Source: SAR202 cluster bacterium bin22 (lineage in GTDB: Bacteria > Chloroflexota > Dehalococcoidia > Lucifugimonadales > UBA3495). From it: 64,000 nucleotides of DNA. The stretch is taken from assembly GCA_002238505.1 (NCBI GenBank), contig MPMM01000015.1, positions 1 to 64,000 of the forward strand, in the 5' to 3' direction. Below are positions 16,713-26,172 of the stretch, one piece after another (within the stretch, counting starts at the first letter, position 1; each line of letters starts with the position of its first letter). Position numbers and translations under genes: made by a program. The notes below the pieces were generated by a model. It saw nothing but the letters and a program-made list of their open reading frames with translations, was not told the DNA's origin and searched no databases.

Positions 16713-18614
16713 ATGGCCTTATGCCACCAGTGTGGAAGCGCACTGCGGGAGACCGCCAAGTTCTGCAACCAATGCGGTGGGCAAGTAACTCCAGATCAAA
16801 CCACTCCAGTCCAAGAGAATATCCCTCCACAACCGGACCATGTTAATACACTGACCAGAGACCCAGTATCCCAACTCTCTATGGTCTCTGGACCTCAGGA
16901 AAATGGCGCCTCCAATATAAAGCGCAATTTCATCAGGTGGGGCAAAATCGGTTGCGGGGGGTTGCTCTCCCTGTTCATTCTTCTGATCATCATCGGGGCC
17001 ATCGCGGGAGAACCAACCACCGACAGCCAAGATGAGCCCACCGCACGCCGACCATCCTCAGAAGAGAAAACAAGTGCACCTGAGGTGCTCTGGGAAGCGA
17101 CATTCTGGCAACAGGTCACTGTCGACGAACTAGACGCAGCTTTCGAAGAGGGGCTGGACATTCAGGACAAGGACGAATACGGGGATTCCCTCCTGCATTA
17201 TGCGGCTGAATTCAACGGTGACCCCCAGGTGATTTCCCTCCTGCTGGACCGAGGCGCAGACATCGACGATCCCGGATGGAATCTCACCCCCCTACACCTG
17301 GCAGCTGGCAACAATACCATGCCTGTTGTCGCTGCCCTTCTGGACAGAGGCGCGGATATATCGGCACGGGCCAGAGATTCGGGATATACTCCTCTCCATT
17401 TCGCAGCAGAGAACGAGGACCTTAACGTCCTAAGAGTTCTACTGGATCACGGCGCAGATGCCAGGGCAACCAATGGTTCTGGAACAACCCCACTTCACAT
17501 TGCTACCCAGCGCGCCGGAAGGAAAGGCGCGGTCAATATTCTTTTGGATGCAGGCGCCGACCCATCCGCTCAAAATCGACTGCGGGCAGCCTGCCTTCTG
17601 GTCACCGCTGACGGTGTCAGTGAATACATGTCTGGATTGTGCAGCACGCCCCCGGCACCCAAGGCCACAGCCAAACTCACGCCGCTGCCCATCGCGACAG
17701 AAAGAGACACGGAGACTTCCCGCCCAACGCCATCTCCGGTCACCGAGCCGGTCCCCACAGACATACCGACTGCAACTCCAATACCCGTGGATTGGACCGG
17801 GCGCGACCTCCAGGGAGCCGACCTGCAAGACCTGCAACTTCGGTTCGCCAACTTAGAGGGCGCCAACCTGCAGGAGGCAGAAATCAGGGGAGTTGACCTG
17901 ACCGACGCCAACATGGCCGGCGCCGACTTGACCGACGCCGTTTTCGTAAACACAGAACTGACAAGGGCTAACCTGAAAGGGGCGAATCTCTCGGGAGTCA
18001 GACTGCGCTCCAGCGACGAACGGGGCTATTATGCCAATTTTTCCGGCGCCAACCTGGAGGGAGCAGAGCTGACATCCGCCTTACTTCCTTACGTGAGATT
18101 CCCCAACGCCAACCTGCAGAACGCCCAACTGGGTCGGAGACCCCCAAACACTACGTCTGACCGAGGCCGGGGGCTGGCAGCCGACCTGAGATATGCCTAT
18201 ATGAGCGGGGCTAACCTTTCCGGCGCCAATCTCGCCGGGGTTATCCTCGAGGAAGCCAACCTGAACAACACTGACTTGACTGGAGCTAATCTGCGATATG
18301 CCGACCTTAGGAATGCCTATCTACAAAACGCTGACCTGCGCGGTGCAACACTCATCGGCGTGAAAATGGCCGGTGCCGACTGTAAGAGATGTAACTTTAG
18401 TGGAAATGTCATTGCTGGAAAGATTCTTGAGAGGGTTAATTTTGAGGGAGCCAATTTCCAGGGGGCTGACCTGGATAGTACGAGCTTCGCCTACTCGAAC
18501 CTGGCAGGAGCGGACTTTACGGGGGCAGACCTCACCGGAGTGGACCTGACCGGAGTTAATTTGGAGAGGACGTTATTGCCGGACGGCTGGCAGGACGTAG
18601 TATTTGCTTGGTAA
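16713..18614 (+). CDS. zinc-ribbon, TM, ankyrin and pentapeptide-repeat fusion protein
   Basis: This encodes 633 residues. ATG 16713 has GGAG 8 bases upstream and starts exactly at the zinc ribbon; a longer frame to 16686 adds nothing. Order of parts: a zinc ribbon with CxxC pairs at 4/7 and 18/21; a low-complexity linker; one TM helix at about 80-98 (GCGGLLSLFILLIIIGAIAG); four to five ankyrin repeats at about 145-310 (for example DEYGDSLLHYAAEFNG, then LLLDRGADIDD); a Thr/Pro linker; and pentapeptide repeats from about 365 to 630 (A-D/N-L-x-G repeats such as GADLQDLQLRFANLEGANL). This predicts a cytoplasmic zinc ribbon with the repeats on the other side of the membrane, or the reverse. The function is unknown. 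It is cargo between integrase relics 1 and 2. Confidence 0.88.
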   Translation: MALCHQCGSALRETAKFCNQCGGQVTPDQTTPVQENIPPQPDHVNTLTRDPVSQLSMVSGPQENGASNIKRNFIRWGKIGCGGLLSLFILLIIIGAIAGEPTTDSQDEPTARRPSSEEKTSAPEVLWEATFWQQVTVDELDAAFEEGLDIQDKDEYGDSLLHYAAEFNGDPQVISLLLDRGADIDDPGWNLTPLHLAAGNNTMPVVAALLDRGADISARARDSGYTPLHFAAENEDLNVLRVLLDHGADARATNGSGTTPLHIATQRAGRKGAVNILLDAGADPSAQNRLRAACLLVTADGVSEYMSGLCSTPPAPKATAKLTPLPIATERDTETSRPTPSPVTEPVPTDIPTATPIPVDWTGRDLQGADLQDLQLRFANLEGANLQEAEIRGVDLTDANMAGADLTDAVFVNTELTRANLKGANLSGVRLRSSDERGYYANFSGANLEGAELTSALLPYVRFPNANLQNAQLGRRPPNTTSDRGRGLAADLRYAYMSGANLSGANLAGVILEEANLNNTDLTGANLRYADLRNAYLQNADLRGATLIGVKMAGADCKRCNFSGNVIAGKILERVNFEGANFQGADLDSTSFAYSNLAGADFTGADLTGVDLTGVNLERTLLPDGWQDVVFAW

Positions 18615-18880
18615 TCCATTATCACGCATTTAGTATTACAACGACGCATTGCCGAATAAGATGATTGACGGTTTTTGTCCAGCTACGAATCATCGAAGGT
18701 GGAAAGATCCCAGCCGCGCTGTGTCAAGTTCAATCTCCTCGCAGGAATTACCTCGCCAGTTAATCCGTCGTAATATTAGTAAGGTGGGAAATAGTCGGAA
18801 AGAACACCCGACGTTTCGTAGTTTTACAGCGGGACTCCTGGTGCGAGAGACTTAAAGAAACCCATCAGGAGGATACGATA

Positions 18881-19840
18881 ATGGTTAATATGGCGCAATT
18901 TGAAAGCCCTGAGGAACTACGGGAATACCTACGCTCGGAACTGCAGAGAACGGACGGCTCAACAATCGAACGAATGGACAACATCCACGAACTGCTGCAT
19001 TCGCTGAAAACGGAACCGACAGGCATCGACTTCGATGAGGTCGTAGGTCCGTTGGTTGCGGAGTGGTGCAACGATAACCCAGGCATAGCCCAAGGTCTGG
19101 GCCATGTAGTCACTCAACTCTCGAGCGTAATGAACGAAGCCGCGCGGCCTTTGGGGCTCATTCTCAACCAAGTCACAACAAAAATGGAAGAGTGGGCTCG
19201 CAACAATCCTGAGGTAGTTCAGGGATTGGTTGTCACCTGGGAAGTGTTTGCTGCCGACGGACAAGCTAGTGAGTTCCGCGACCAGTACGACAAGGCAGGC
19301 ATTCCAATTTCGTTTCAGCGAGCCGTCCGCTTGGCTTTCTGCCTGATGGCTCTCCGTATTCCACATAGTGGCGACCGGTATCCCGATAAGGGCAGCCTAA
19401 CTCAGGTTTATGACTTTGAAATGCGCGCAGTTCATGCTCTGAGAGAAGACCGCCTACCAGAGTTGCTTGAAGGGGCGCAAACTAGTCCGCTGGATTTCCG
19501 GGCACTTCAAGTAGTGCTCTCCTCTCTACGGAAAGACAATGAGCCGATTCCAAGCGAACTCAATGAATGGGCTTTAGATGTGGCTTGTGGTGAAGTCGAA
19601 TGTCCAAGGATCAGGCCCGGCAGAAGTCCGTACACGAACGTGGTTCGTGATGAGTTGATCACCAAAACAGTTCAGACCCTGGTGGACTGTGGCCTGAGCG
19701 CAACCCGAAATGAGGCCTCAGACCCGGAGTCTGCCTGTGACGCCGTATCCAAAGCCCTGAATGCCCACCGAGTCGAACTAAGTTTCGACGCCGTAGCTAA
19801 GATCTGGCGGTCCTCCAGAAGCACCCTAAAGGGGGAATAA
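18881..19840 (+). CDS. 319-aa protein of unknown function
   Basis: The ATG at 18881 has AGGAGG eight bases upstream. The protein is mostly helical and acidic, without signal peptide or TM segment. Notable stretches are FDEVVGPLVAEWCNDNPGIAQGLGHVV, repeated in style by KMEEWARNNPEVVQGLVVTWEV, so an internal repeat of a 'W-x-x-x-NP-x-x-x-QGL' unit is likely (about residues 60-75 and 105-120). No family is recognised. It is the second cargo gene between integrase relics 1 and 2 and is 266 bp from the previous gene; the gap holds no recognisable gene. Confidence 0.7.
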   Translation: MVNMAQFESPEELREYLRSELQRTDGSTIERMDNIHELLHSLKTEPTGIDFDEVVGPLVAEWCNDNPGIAQGLGHVVTQLSSVMNEAARPLGLILNQVTTKMEEWARNNPEVVQGLVVTWEVFAADGQASEFRDQYDKAGIPISFQRAVRLAFCLMALRIPHSGDRYPDKGSLTQVYDFEMRAVHALREDRLPELLEGAQTSPLDFRALQVVLSSLRKDNEPIPSELNEWALDVACGEVECPRIRPGRSPYTNVVRDELITKTVQTLVDCGLSATRNEASDPESACDAVSKALNAHRVELSFDAVAKIWRSSRSTLKGE

Positions 19841-19860
19841 CGGTTTTCCGACAAGTGTAG

Positions 19861-20810
19861 ATGAGTATTCAACGCCTGCCTCAACGATCCACGGAACTGG
19901 CCTCTGCCGGTCTCACGGTCCAGGACCAGTGCCGGATACAGGAGACGCTGAAGAGTTCCACATCGGCCAACACCCGCCGTGCCTACAACCAGGCCTGGCG
20001 GCGGTTTGAAGCCTGGCCGAGGACCGTGGGACTACCCACCCCCCGCCGGCGACGCCGGAGCTGGTGGCCGCCTTCCTGACGGAACTGGCCGAAGAGGGCA
20101 AGTCGGTGGCCACCCTACAGCTCATCAAGTCCGCCCTGGCGGCGATCCACCGGGCCACCGGGCCACCGGCCACGAGGACCCAACCGACTACGAGGGGGTC
20201 AAGCGCGTGCTGCAGGGGATCTCGCGGGCCCACGGCAGGGCCCAGAAGCAGGCCAGGCCTTGACCGCGGTGAGGGCCACCGCCAGCGGCCGTCGGTCCCT
20301 GGGGCGTGAGGGCCGGCGCCAGGAGTCGGCCGAGAGGGCCTCCTGGCGGGGGAGGGTGGACGTCGCCCTGCTGTCCGTCCTGAGGGACGGGCTGCTTAGG
20401 CGCTCCGAGGTCGCGGCGCTCACCTGGGGCGACGTGGAGCTGCGGGACAACGGCATCGGCCTGCTCCAGCTGCACCGGTCAAAGACCGACCAGGAGGGCG
20501 AGGGAGTGGTGCTCTACATCGGAAGGGAGGCGGCGCTCAGGGCCATCCGGCCAGCAGAGCAGCTGGTCTTCGGCCTGTCGGCCAGGCAGATCGGCAGGAG
20601 AGTGCAGGCGGCGGCCAGGGCCGCGGGCCTGGGCGAGGGGTATACGGGGCACAGCGGCCGCGTGGGCATGGCCCAGGACCTGGGGTGGAGCTGCCGGCCC
20701 GTATGACCGCCGGCCGGTGGAAATCTTCCAAGATGCCGGCACGGTATACCGAGCGCCAAGCCGCCGACCGGGGGGCGGTGGCCAGGTACTACCAGGAAAG
20801 CGGGAAATAG
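19861..20810 (+). pseudogene. decayed tyrosine recombinase, copy 2
   Basis: Start ATG 19861, only 20 bases after the previous gene. The N-terminal domain (TVQDQCRIQETLKSSTSANTRRAYNQAWRRFEAW) is followed by several frameshifts; the next blocks LVAAFLTELAEEGKSVATLQLIKSALAAIHRATG and EGVKRVLQGISRAHGRAQKQARP are in other frames. The catalytic domain reads LLRRSEVAALTWGDVE, then LGEGYTGHSGRVGMAQDL, then another frameshift before MTAGRWKSSKMPARYTERQ and a TAG at 20808-20810. The Arg, HxxR and Tyr are all present but not in one frame. Confidence 0.85.
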
Positions 20811-21290
20811 CTTGTCCAACCAGCGGGGATTGTGATGACTATTCCCCGCTCCGGCGCTGCAACCTGTAAAGACCAGGACGTTTACGGCAAACCAAGTCGC
20901 ACATCCCTACACGTCATGGCGAAGCTCCGAAATGCAGAGCGCAAGCTCATCAAGACGTTACAGGCAGCAGAACACTCCATCACGAACAAAAACGTCCGCG
21001 ACCACGCCCTCATCGCAACTTAGGACACGGCAATAGCCAACATGACCAAATCAGCCAAGGGCACACTCGAGAACTCCGGCAGGAACGTCGCACAGAATGC
21101 CGGTTCTTCGACATCACGACCGAGGACTGTCCCGACCTCGTGGAAGACGACGCGGAGGCCTGAGAGGATAGCACCGCTGCTGTTACACTGATCTTCGCGA
21201 CGGATCTCTTCTTGGACAATGACAGGCTGACGCCTTCTTTGGAGATGACAGTCTCGCACGAAGCCATATTCCGGGCTATACTCGACGCAT
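20811..21290. other. region before the retron RNA, no intact gene
   Basis: Two coding-like fragments are visible on the + strand: LRNAERKLIKTLQAAEHSITN near 20920-20990, and RRTECRFFDITTEDCPDLVEDDAEA ending at TGA near 21163, in a different frame. Together they could be one frameshifted small gene. No family is recognised. The retron promoter should lie at the right end of this stretch, but no clear -35/-10 pair was found. Confidence 0.35.
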
Positions 21291-21415
21291 TACGGGGCGA
21301 TTGAACTCGATGGTGTTTCGCCATCGTACCCCGCGACGGGCTGCAATAGCAGCCTGCTGCAATGCTTCACTCTGCTGCGTCTGCTGTCGCAGCCTTCGGT
21401 TGGAATCGCTCCGTA
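21291..21415 (+). ncRNA. candidate retron msr-msd RNA
   Basis: TACGGGGCGATT (21291-21302, a1) pairs with AATCGCTCCGTA (21404-21415, a2) over 12 base pairs, 11 Watson-Crick and one G-U. The base right after a1 is G21303, the expected place of the branching guanosine. Next is a short hairpin at 21308-21326 with arms CGATGG/CCATCG and loop TGTTTCG; the GTTTCG loop is like the msr hairpin of retron Ec86 as I recall it. A long hairpin follows, stem 21339-21354 with 21379-21394, 14 of 16 positions paired, which would be the msd. The RNA ends 65 bases before the RT start. All this is read from the sequence; the reverse-transcription product is inferred. Confidence 0.8.
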
Positions 21416-21480
21416 TCCTTGACAACTTCCTGTTTGCACGGATCCCTTAAGGCTATCATCGAGCCACCGAGAGGTACGAG

Positions 21481-22554
21481 ATGTCCAGCGTATCCAGTGC
21501 TCTTCGCCCTCAATGGCAGGCGATCTCTCAGAAGGATTTTCGGGAGATGTACGGCCAATTGGGTTCCATACAGGAATTAGCTGACTTTTGGGAGATACCA
21601 GCCTCTCAACTCGCCTACTACGCGTTCAGGATCGATAAAGACTCGGCGTATCGAACCTTTAGCATAGCGCGACGCTATGGCCAGCAAAGGTTGATCGAAG
21701 CACCAGCACGTACGCTCAAATACATCCAACGCATCATGCATGAGTCGCTAACTCGAATGTACAGCCCTCATCCGGCTGTACATGGGTTTACGCCCAACCG
21801 TTCTGTCGCTACGAACGCGAGAGTGCACCTGCACCAACGGTATGTCCTGAATATTGACTTGGCAGATTTCTTCCCAAGCATAACCCAACAGAGGGTCTTC
21901 GGTAGGCTGGTTGCGAGACCATATGAATTGCAGTCACGGGTGGCTAACGCGATCGCTTCGTTGGCCACGAATCGGTACGGCCAGTTGCCCCAGGGAAGTC
22001 CGTCATCGCCTGTCATTGCGAACATGCTAACGGCCGGACTCGATACCGACTTGGCTAACTTGTGCGGGAAGTATCGCTGTTGGTATACCCGGTATGCTGA
22101 CGACATTACCATATCCATATCACGTGGCGAGATGCCTCCGCAAATCGCCAGATACCCAAACGCCAACGGTACCGGCCAAGTAGTCATCGGTGATGATTTG
22201 GCGGACATCATCGAACGGCACAGTTTTCGCATAAACCACCGCAAGAGTAGATTGCAGAGCTACTGGACACGCCAAATGTGCACTGGGCTGATTATCAACG
22301 GCGACCGGCCCTCACTCCGAAGACCGTATATACCAAACCTAAGGTCGTTAGTTGACCACTGGTCTAAGCATGGATGGCAAGACGCCGCACAAATTCTTCA
22401 TTTGAAAGAAGGTCTTCCTGTCTTCGAAGACCGGCAAATTTTCGTAAACTACGTGATGGGCAAAATCGGGTACCTTAGAATGGTGCGTGGAGAGGACGAC
22501 AAGGTATCCAAGCGGCTATACGAGATAGTCTCTTCAATACCGCAATATCACTGA
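21481..22554 (+). CDS. retron-type reverse transcriptase
   Basis: This encodes 357 residues; ATG 21481 has GAGAGG upstream. RT motifs in order: NARVH at 112-116, matching the retron region-X NAxxH; NIDLADFFPSI at 124-134 (motif A); QGSPSSP at 171-177; YADD at 205-208 (catalytic aspartates); CTGLIIN at 267-273, corresponding to the retron VTG motif with Cys for Val. No maturase or endonuclease domain is fused, unlike group II intron RTs. Retron RTs copy the msd part of their own RNA into branched msDNA and guard a toxic partner. The RNA lies directly upstream, and an FRG-domain gene follows after 44 bases. Confidence 0.9.
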   Translation: MSSVSSALRPQWQAISQKDFREMYGQLGSIQELADFWEIPASQLAYYAFRIDKDSAYRTFSIARRYGQQRLIEAPARTLKYIQRIMHESLTRMYSPHPAVHGFTPNRSVATNARVHLHQRYVLNIDLADFFPSITQQRVFGRLVARPYELQSRVANAIASLATNRYGQLPQGSPSSPVIANMLTAGLDTDLANLCGKYRCWYTRYADDITISISRGEMPPQIARYPNANGTGQVVIGDDLADIIERHSFRINHRKSRLQSYWTRQMCTGLIINGDRPSLRRPYIPNLRSLVDHWSKHGWQDAAQILHLKEGLPVFEDRQIFVNYVMGKIGYLRMVRGEDDKVSKRLYEIVSSIPQYH

Positions 22555-22598
22555 AGAGCCACCAGCGGGCGTACTACCATCCATCGGCAGAAAAAGCC

Positions 22599-23573
22599 AT
22601 GATTGCAAAGTCAATAACAACGGCTAGCTACTCTGTACACACGTCCAAGTCTGCACGGGAGTTTCTCGATTATTTGCTTATCAGTGCAGACCATTGGCGC
22701 GGGGCCAACCGTGGCGATCTGGCATATCGTGGCCAAGCTTCAAGCGAATGGCCGCCGTTGCCTAAAGCGTTTCGTCCCGCCGAAAGAATCGGCTACGGAC
22801 CAAATGCGCCAACCCCTCACCTGACTCGCGTAGAACCGCAAGCACAGGCCGAATTCCGTACGCTGCTCGAATTCGTGAAGTCGGCTGACGATGCAGGTCT
22901 TGAGGTAACCGAGGCGGGGGGGCGATTGTTGTTGCAAGAAAACCCGCGTCTCTTTTTCGGCGATCCAAATTGGGAATACAGCTGGCCTCAAGACGAGGTC
23001 TTAGAAACACTGGCACTGGCACAGCATCACGGCGCCCCCACCCGGCTTCTTGATTTTACGGAAGACCCATTGGTAGGAGCCTATTTCGCCGCAAGCACCG
23101 CTTGGGATCCCAAGAGAGGCCAAAGGGTTAGGGGATTGGGAAGAAAACCCATGTCGGTGTGGGTTATAGATTTGAGATTCATCCGAGCTCTCGATGCCGT
23201 AGACCATCGTTATAAAGAGCGTATCGGGCAGATCAGGGTGCCCAGAGCCAACAATTCTTATATCAACGCGCAAAGTGGCTTTTTCCTAATCGACCGAGGT
23301 GCCAACGATGTGATGATCCAAGAGGGCCCGCTTTCTGTCGCCCAGGTGGCCGTAGAGCGCGCCAATTTTTGGCGAGTAGGTAACCGTCTTGCGAGCCGAC
23401 GCATTAAACAAACTTGGTTCGACGAGATTCCTGTTAAACAGGTAAGCCTCCCAGCCAATCAGACCAAGGCCCTCCTCCAAGAACTGGAAAGGCGAGGGAT
23501 CACCAAGGCAACTTTGATGCCTAACTTAGACCGTGTAGTGGAGTCGCTCGAACTGCGGAGGTCCACCGCTTGA
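22599..23573 (+). CDS. FRG-domain protein, probable retron effector
   Basis: This encodes 324 residues. The FRG domain is clear: LAYRGQASSEW at 41-51, then LALAQHHGAPTRLLDFTEDPLVGAYFAA at about 138-165, where H-G-x-P-T-R-L-L-D-F/W-T is the family hallmark. The C-terminal part (QSGFFLIDRGANDVMIQEGPL... to QTKALLQELERRGITKATLMPNL) resembles the usual FRG tail. FRG proteins occur in many defence contexts as suspected toxins; their biochemistry was not established as far as I know. It lies 44 bases after the retron RT on the same strand, so it is most likely the effector of that retron. No signal peptide or TM helix is visible. Confidence 0.85.
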   Translation: MIAKSITTASYSVHTSKSAREFLDYLLISADHWRGANRGDLAYRGQASSEWPPLPKAFRPAERIGYGPNAPTPHLTRVEPQAQAEFRTLLEFVKSADDAGLEVTEAGGRLLLQENPRLFFGDPNWEYSWPQDEVLETLALAQHHGAPTRLLDFTEDPLVGAYFAASTAWDPKRGQRVRGLGRKPMSVWVIDLRFIRALDAVDHRYKERIGQIRVPRANNSYINAQSGFFLIDRGANDVMIQEGPLSVAQVAVERANFWRVGNRLASRRIKQTWFDEIPVKQVSLPANQTKALLQELERRGITKATLMPNLDRVVESLELRRSTA

Positions 23574-23649
23574 ACCCGGAGCGCTTGCGTCGGTTTTTTA
23601 TACCCTACCGTCCTCAAACTCGTTATAAGAACTGTTGAGGAACCGGACA

Positions 23650-24673
23650 ATGACCACCCAGAAACCCCTCCTCACAGCTTCCGAGGAAAGATCAAGGATC
23701 AACCCCCAGCTGCCACAACCGGGATCACCGGTGCCGACGTCCAGCGCCTCAGGAACTCCCTGGACCACAGCGTCTCCGATAACACCCGGGCCATATACAA
23801 CTCCGCATGGCGCTCCTTCGAGGCCTGGACCAACCACCGACGCATCCTGGACCTGACCGCCAACCCAAGCCTGGTCGCCGCCTACTTGGCCCACCTGGCC
23901 GAGGAACGACGTCTGTCGGTATCCACCATCCGGCTCCACAAGACTGCCCTGGCCGCCGTCCACCAGGCTAATGGCCGCCAAGACCCCACCGACCACGAGG
24001 GCGTCCGCAGAACGATGAAAGGCATCGCCCGGGCCCACGGCAAACGCCAGAAGCAGGCAAAACCCCTCACCTCCGAGGCATTGGCGGCGTCAGGTCCACA
24101 GCCCCCACCAGGTGCCCCCTGGGAGACGGCAAGAAACAGGAATCAGCTGAGAGAACTTCCTGGAGGGCCCGCGTGGACTTTGCGCTGCTGTCCGTCCTGA
24201 GGGACGGCCTCCTACGCCGCTCAGAGGCCGCGGCACTCACCTGGAGCGACGTCGAGCTGCGCGACAAAGGGACCGCGCTGATCAACGTCTGGCGGTCCAA
24301 GACCGACCCCGAGGCCGAGGGCGTCACCCTTTACATCGGACCCCAGGCCGGCGAGGCCCTCCAGGCGATAAAGCCAGCCGAGGAGCTGCTGGACCGGAAC
24401 ATATCGGTCTTCGGGCTATCACCCCGCCAGATCGGCCGGAGAGTGAGTGCCGCGGCCAAGGCCCCAGGCCTGGGCGAAGGTTACACCGGCCACAGCGGCC
24501 GCGTGGGAATGGCTCAGGACTTGGCCAAGACCGGCACCGAGCTGCCGACCCTCATGACCGCAGTCCGGTGGAGCAGTTCAACAATGCCAGCACGGCACAC
24601 CGAGCGGTAGATAGAGGACCGTGGTGCAGTGGCCAGATATTATCTGGAAGGTGGAGAGAACCTAACTGAATAG
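23650..24673 (+). pseudogene. decayed tyrosine recombinase, copy 3
   Basis: The best-preserved copy. It starts MTTQKPLLTASEE, then NSLDHSVSDNTRAIYNSAWRSFEAW, SLVAAYLAHLAEERRLSVSTIR and EGVRRTMKGIARAHGKRQKQAKPLT, with frameshifts near 23740 and 24090. The catalytic domain has LLRRSEAAALTWSDVE (Arg) and GYTGHSGRVGMAQDL (HxxR). The catalytic Tyr is replaced: MPARHTER instead of ARYTER, near 24596. The next codon after TER is a TAG where the other copies have Gln. The relic then continues DRGAVARYYLEGGENLTE to TAG 24671-24673. So even its catalytic residue is lost. Confidence 0.87.
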
Positions 24674-24818
24674 TAAACCGGAACTCATAGAAAGCCTCCC
24701 AAGAGAAGCCGAGGTTCCACTTATCTCGTTAAAGGCCTGAGGAACAATCCAGGGCCCCACCGGGTTCCCAAGGAAAGCGGAAACAAAGGGTCACCCACCG
24801 CCCGCCGATCGGTGCTCC

Positions 24819-26114
24819 TCAAGGACATTCAGGATGACCCCGTTTATCTTGGGAAACGTCCCCCGGGGCGAAGGCATCCAGGCGAGAGCCAATCCGGTCC
24901 CGTATCCCCTCCTCATCCCACCAGTCCTCATACTCGGATTCTTCCAGTATGTCCCCCTCCTCGTGCAATTTAAGGTACTGGTCGCTGTAGGCCGAGGCCG
25001 CACCATTGAAAAGATCCCCGCGCTCCCTGACGCGGTCGTATATTCTGCGCCTGAGAGAATCATCACCTCCCTGGCAAAGCGAGAGGTACAACGATACACC
25101 GTTGTAGGTGACCCGTACTTCAAACAACAACAGAAAGAAAGGCCAGCCATCAAGGCTCAACTCTTCATATGCTACCCAATCAGCCGACCTGAACCGCACG
25201 TAAGGCCGGTCGCACCGGCCTAAATTCCATAACGGATGCTGGCGAATCGCCTCCTGAATCATCCGATATCCCTCGCCCACATAGTCGGGCCTATATTGGT
25301 CAACATTCTCCATGATCAGGTCAATGGCCCGACGGTGCTTGCGGTAAATCCGTTTAGCAAGTTCATGGATGTCGTTACTCACGTCCGGCACAATATTCCT
25401 CCTCAGCGTCACGGCATACTGGTTAAGTACGGCCCTCACGTCCCGATTCTCAGTGTTTGATTCGCTATCCAGAAATCCCTCAACCAGTTGAAGGATTTTG
25501 CTGTAGCTCATCGTGATCCAATGAGGATGCTCCTGATCGTCTTCAGGAGAAAGTCCCTCGCGGGTCAGGAAAACAAGGTCAACTCGATAGTCTGCATAAT
25601 CGCGCCCAAGCACCTTGCGATACCAGGCGAGCTGGTTCTCCCCCTCAGGTGACCACACTTTGTTCTCGATAGCACACACGTAGTTGGCCCTTGAGTTTCG
25701 AATCAAAATATCCAGGCGACCCGATTCCCCTTCGTAATTCAGATGGACTTCTCGCGCTACGCTCGTGGCAGGACGGTCGGCCGCCGAGATGGGAGGTCTT
25801 CCGTGAAAAAGCTTCAGAAACTCCTGCAGGAAGCGGTCACCCAGCCCATGACTGCCACGCGGGTTCAGCAGCCAGGCCAGCATCTTAGAGTGGAAGAGCT
25901 CGTTACCGTGCAATCCCAACTCGTCGAAAATATCGACCTCGCCCCGTCGATCTTCCATCATGGCCTTCACCCGATAGAGAGCCCTGTCATCCTCTTCCAG
26001 TCCCAGAAGAGCCTGCCGAAGCTCTTCATCTCCCTGATGAAGCAGTTGTCCCAGTTCGACCAGGTCGACATCCAACTCCTCCAACTGGCCCCGACTTAAC
26101 TCATCGGCGTTCAT
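24819..26114 (-). CDS. PD-(D/E)XK nuclease superfamily protein (PDDEXK_4-like)
   Basis: This encodes 431 residues. A helical N-terminus leads into NELFHSKMLAWLLNPRGSHGLGDRFLQEFL, characteristic of the PDDEXK_4 family, then at about 125-150 the nuclease core: EVHLNYEGESGRLDILIRNSRANYVCAIENKV, with Asp, then E-N-K. A QLAWYRKVL helix and LVFLTREG strand follow. The C-terminal 200 residues fit the same family's extension. Such proteins are common in defence islands as predicted DNases. It is transcribed with the 123-aa gene upstream (58 bp gap) and divergently from the PGN_0703-like gene, all between integrase relics 3 and 4. Confidence 0.85.
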   Translation of the reverse strand: MNADELSRGQLEELDVDLVELGQLLHQGDEELRQALLGLEEDDRALYRVKAMMEDRRGEVDIFDELGLHGNELFHSKMLAWLLNPRGSHGLGDRFLQEFLKLFHGRPPISAADRPATSVAREVHLNYEGESGRLDILIRNSRANYVCAIENKVWSPEGENQLAWYRKVLGRDYADYRVDLVFLTREGLSPEDDQEHPHWITMSYSKILQLVEGFLDSESNTENRDVRAVLNQYAVTLRRNIVPDVSNDIHELAKRIYRKHRRAIDLIMENVDQYRPDYVGEGYRMIQEAIRQHPLWNLGRCDRPYVRFRSADWVAYEELSLDGWPFFLLLFEVRVTYNGVSLYLSLCQGGDDSLRRRIYDRVRERGDLFNGAASAYSDQYLKLHEEGDILEESEYEDWWDEEGIRDRIGSRLDAFAPGDVSQDKRGHPECP

Positions 26115-26172
26115 CTTTGTACCACCATATTGATTGTGGCCCTTGTAGTTGCCTCTACTACCTGAAACTCAG

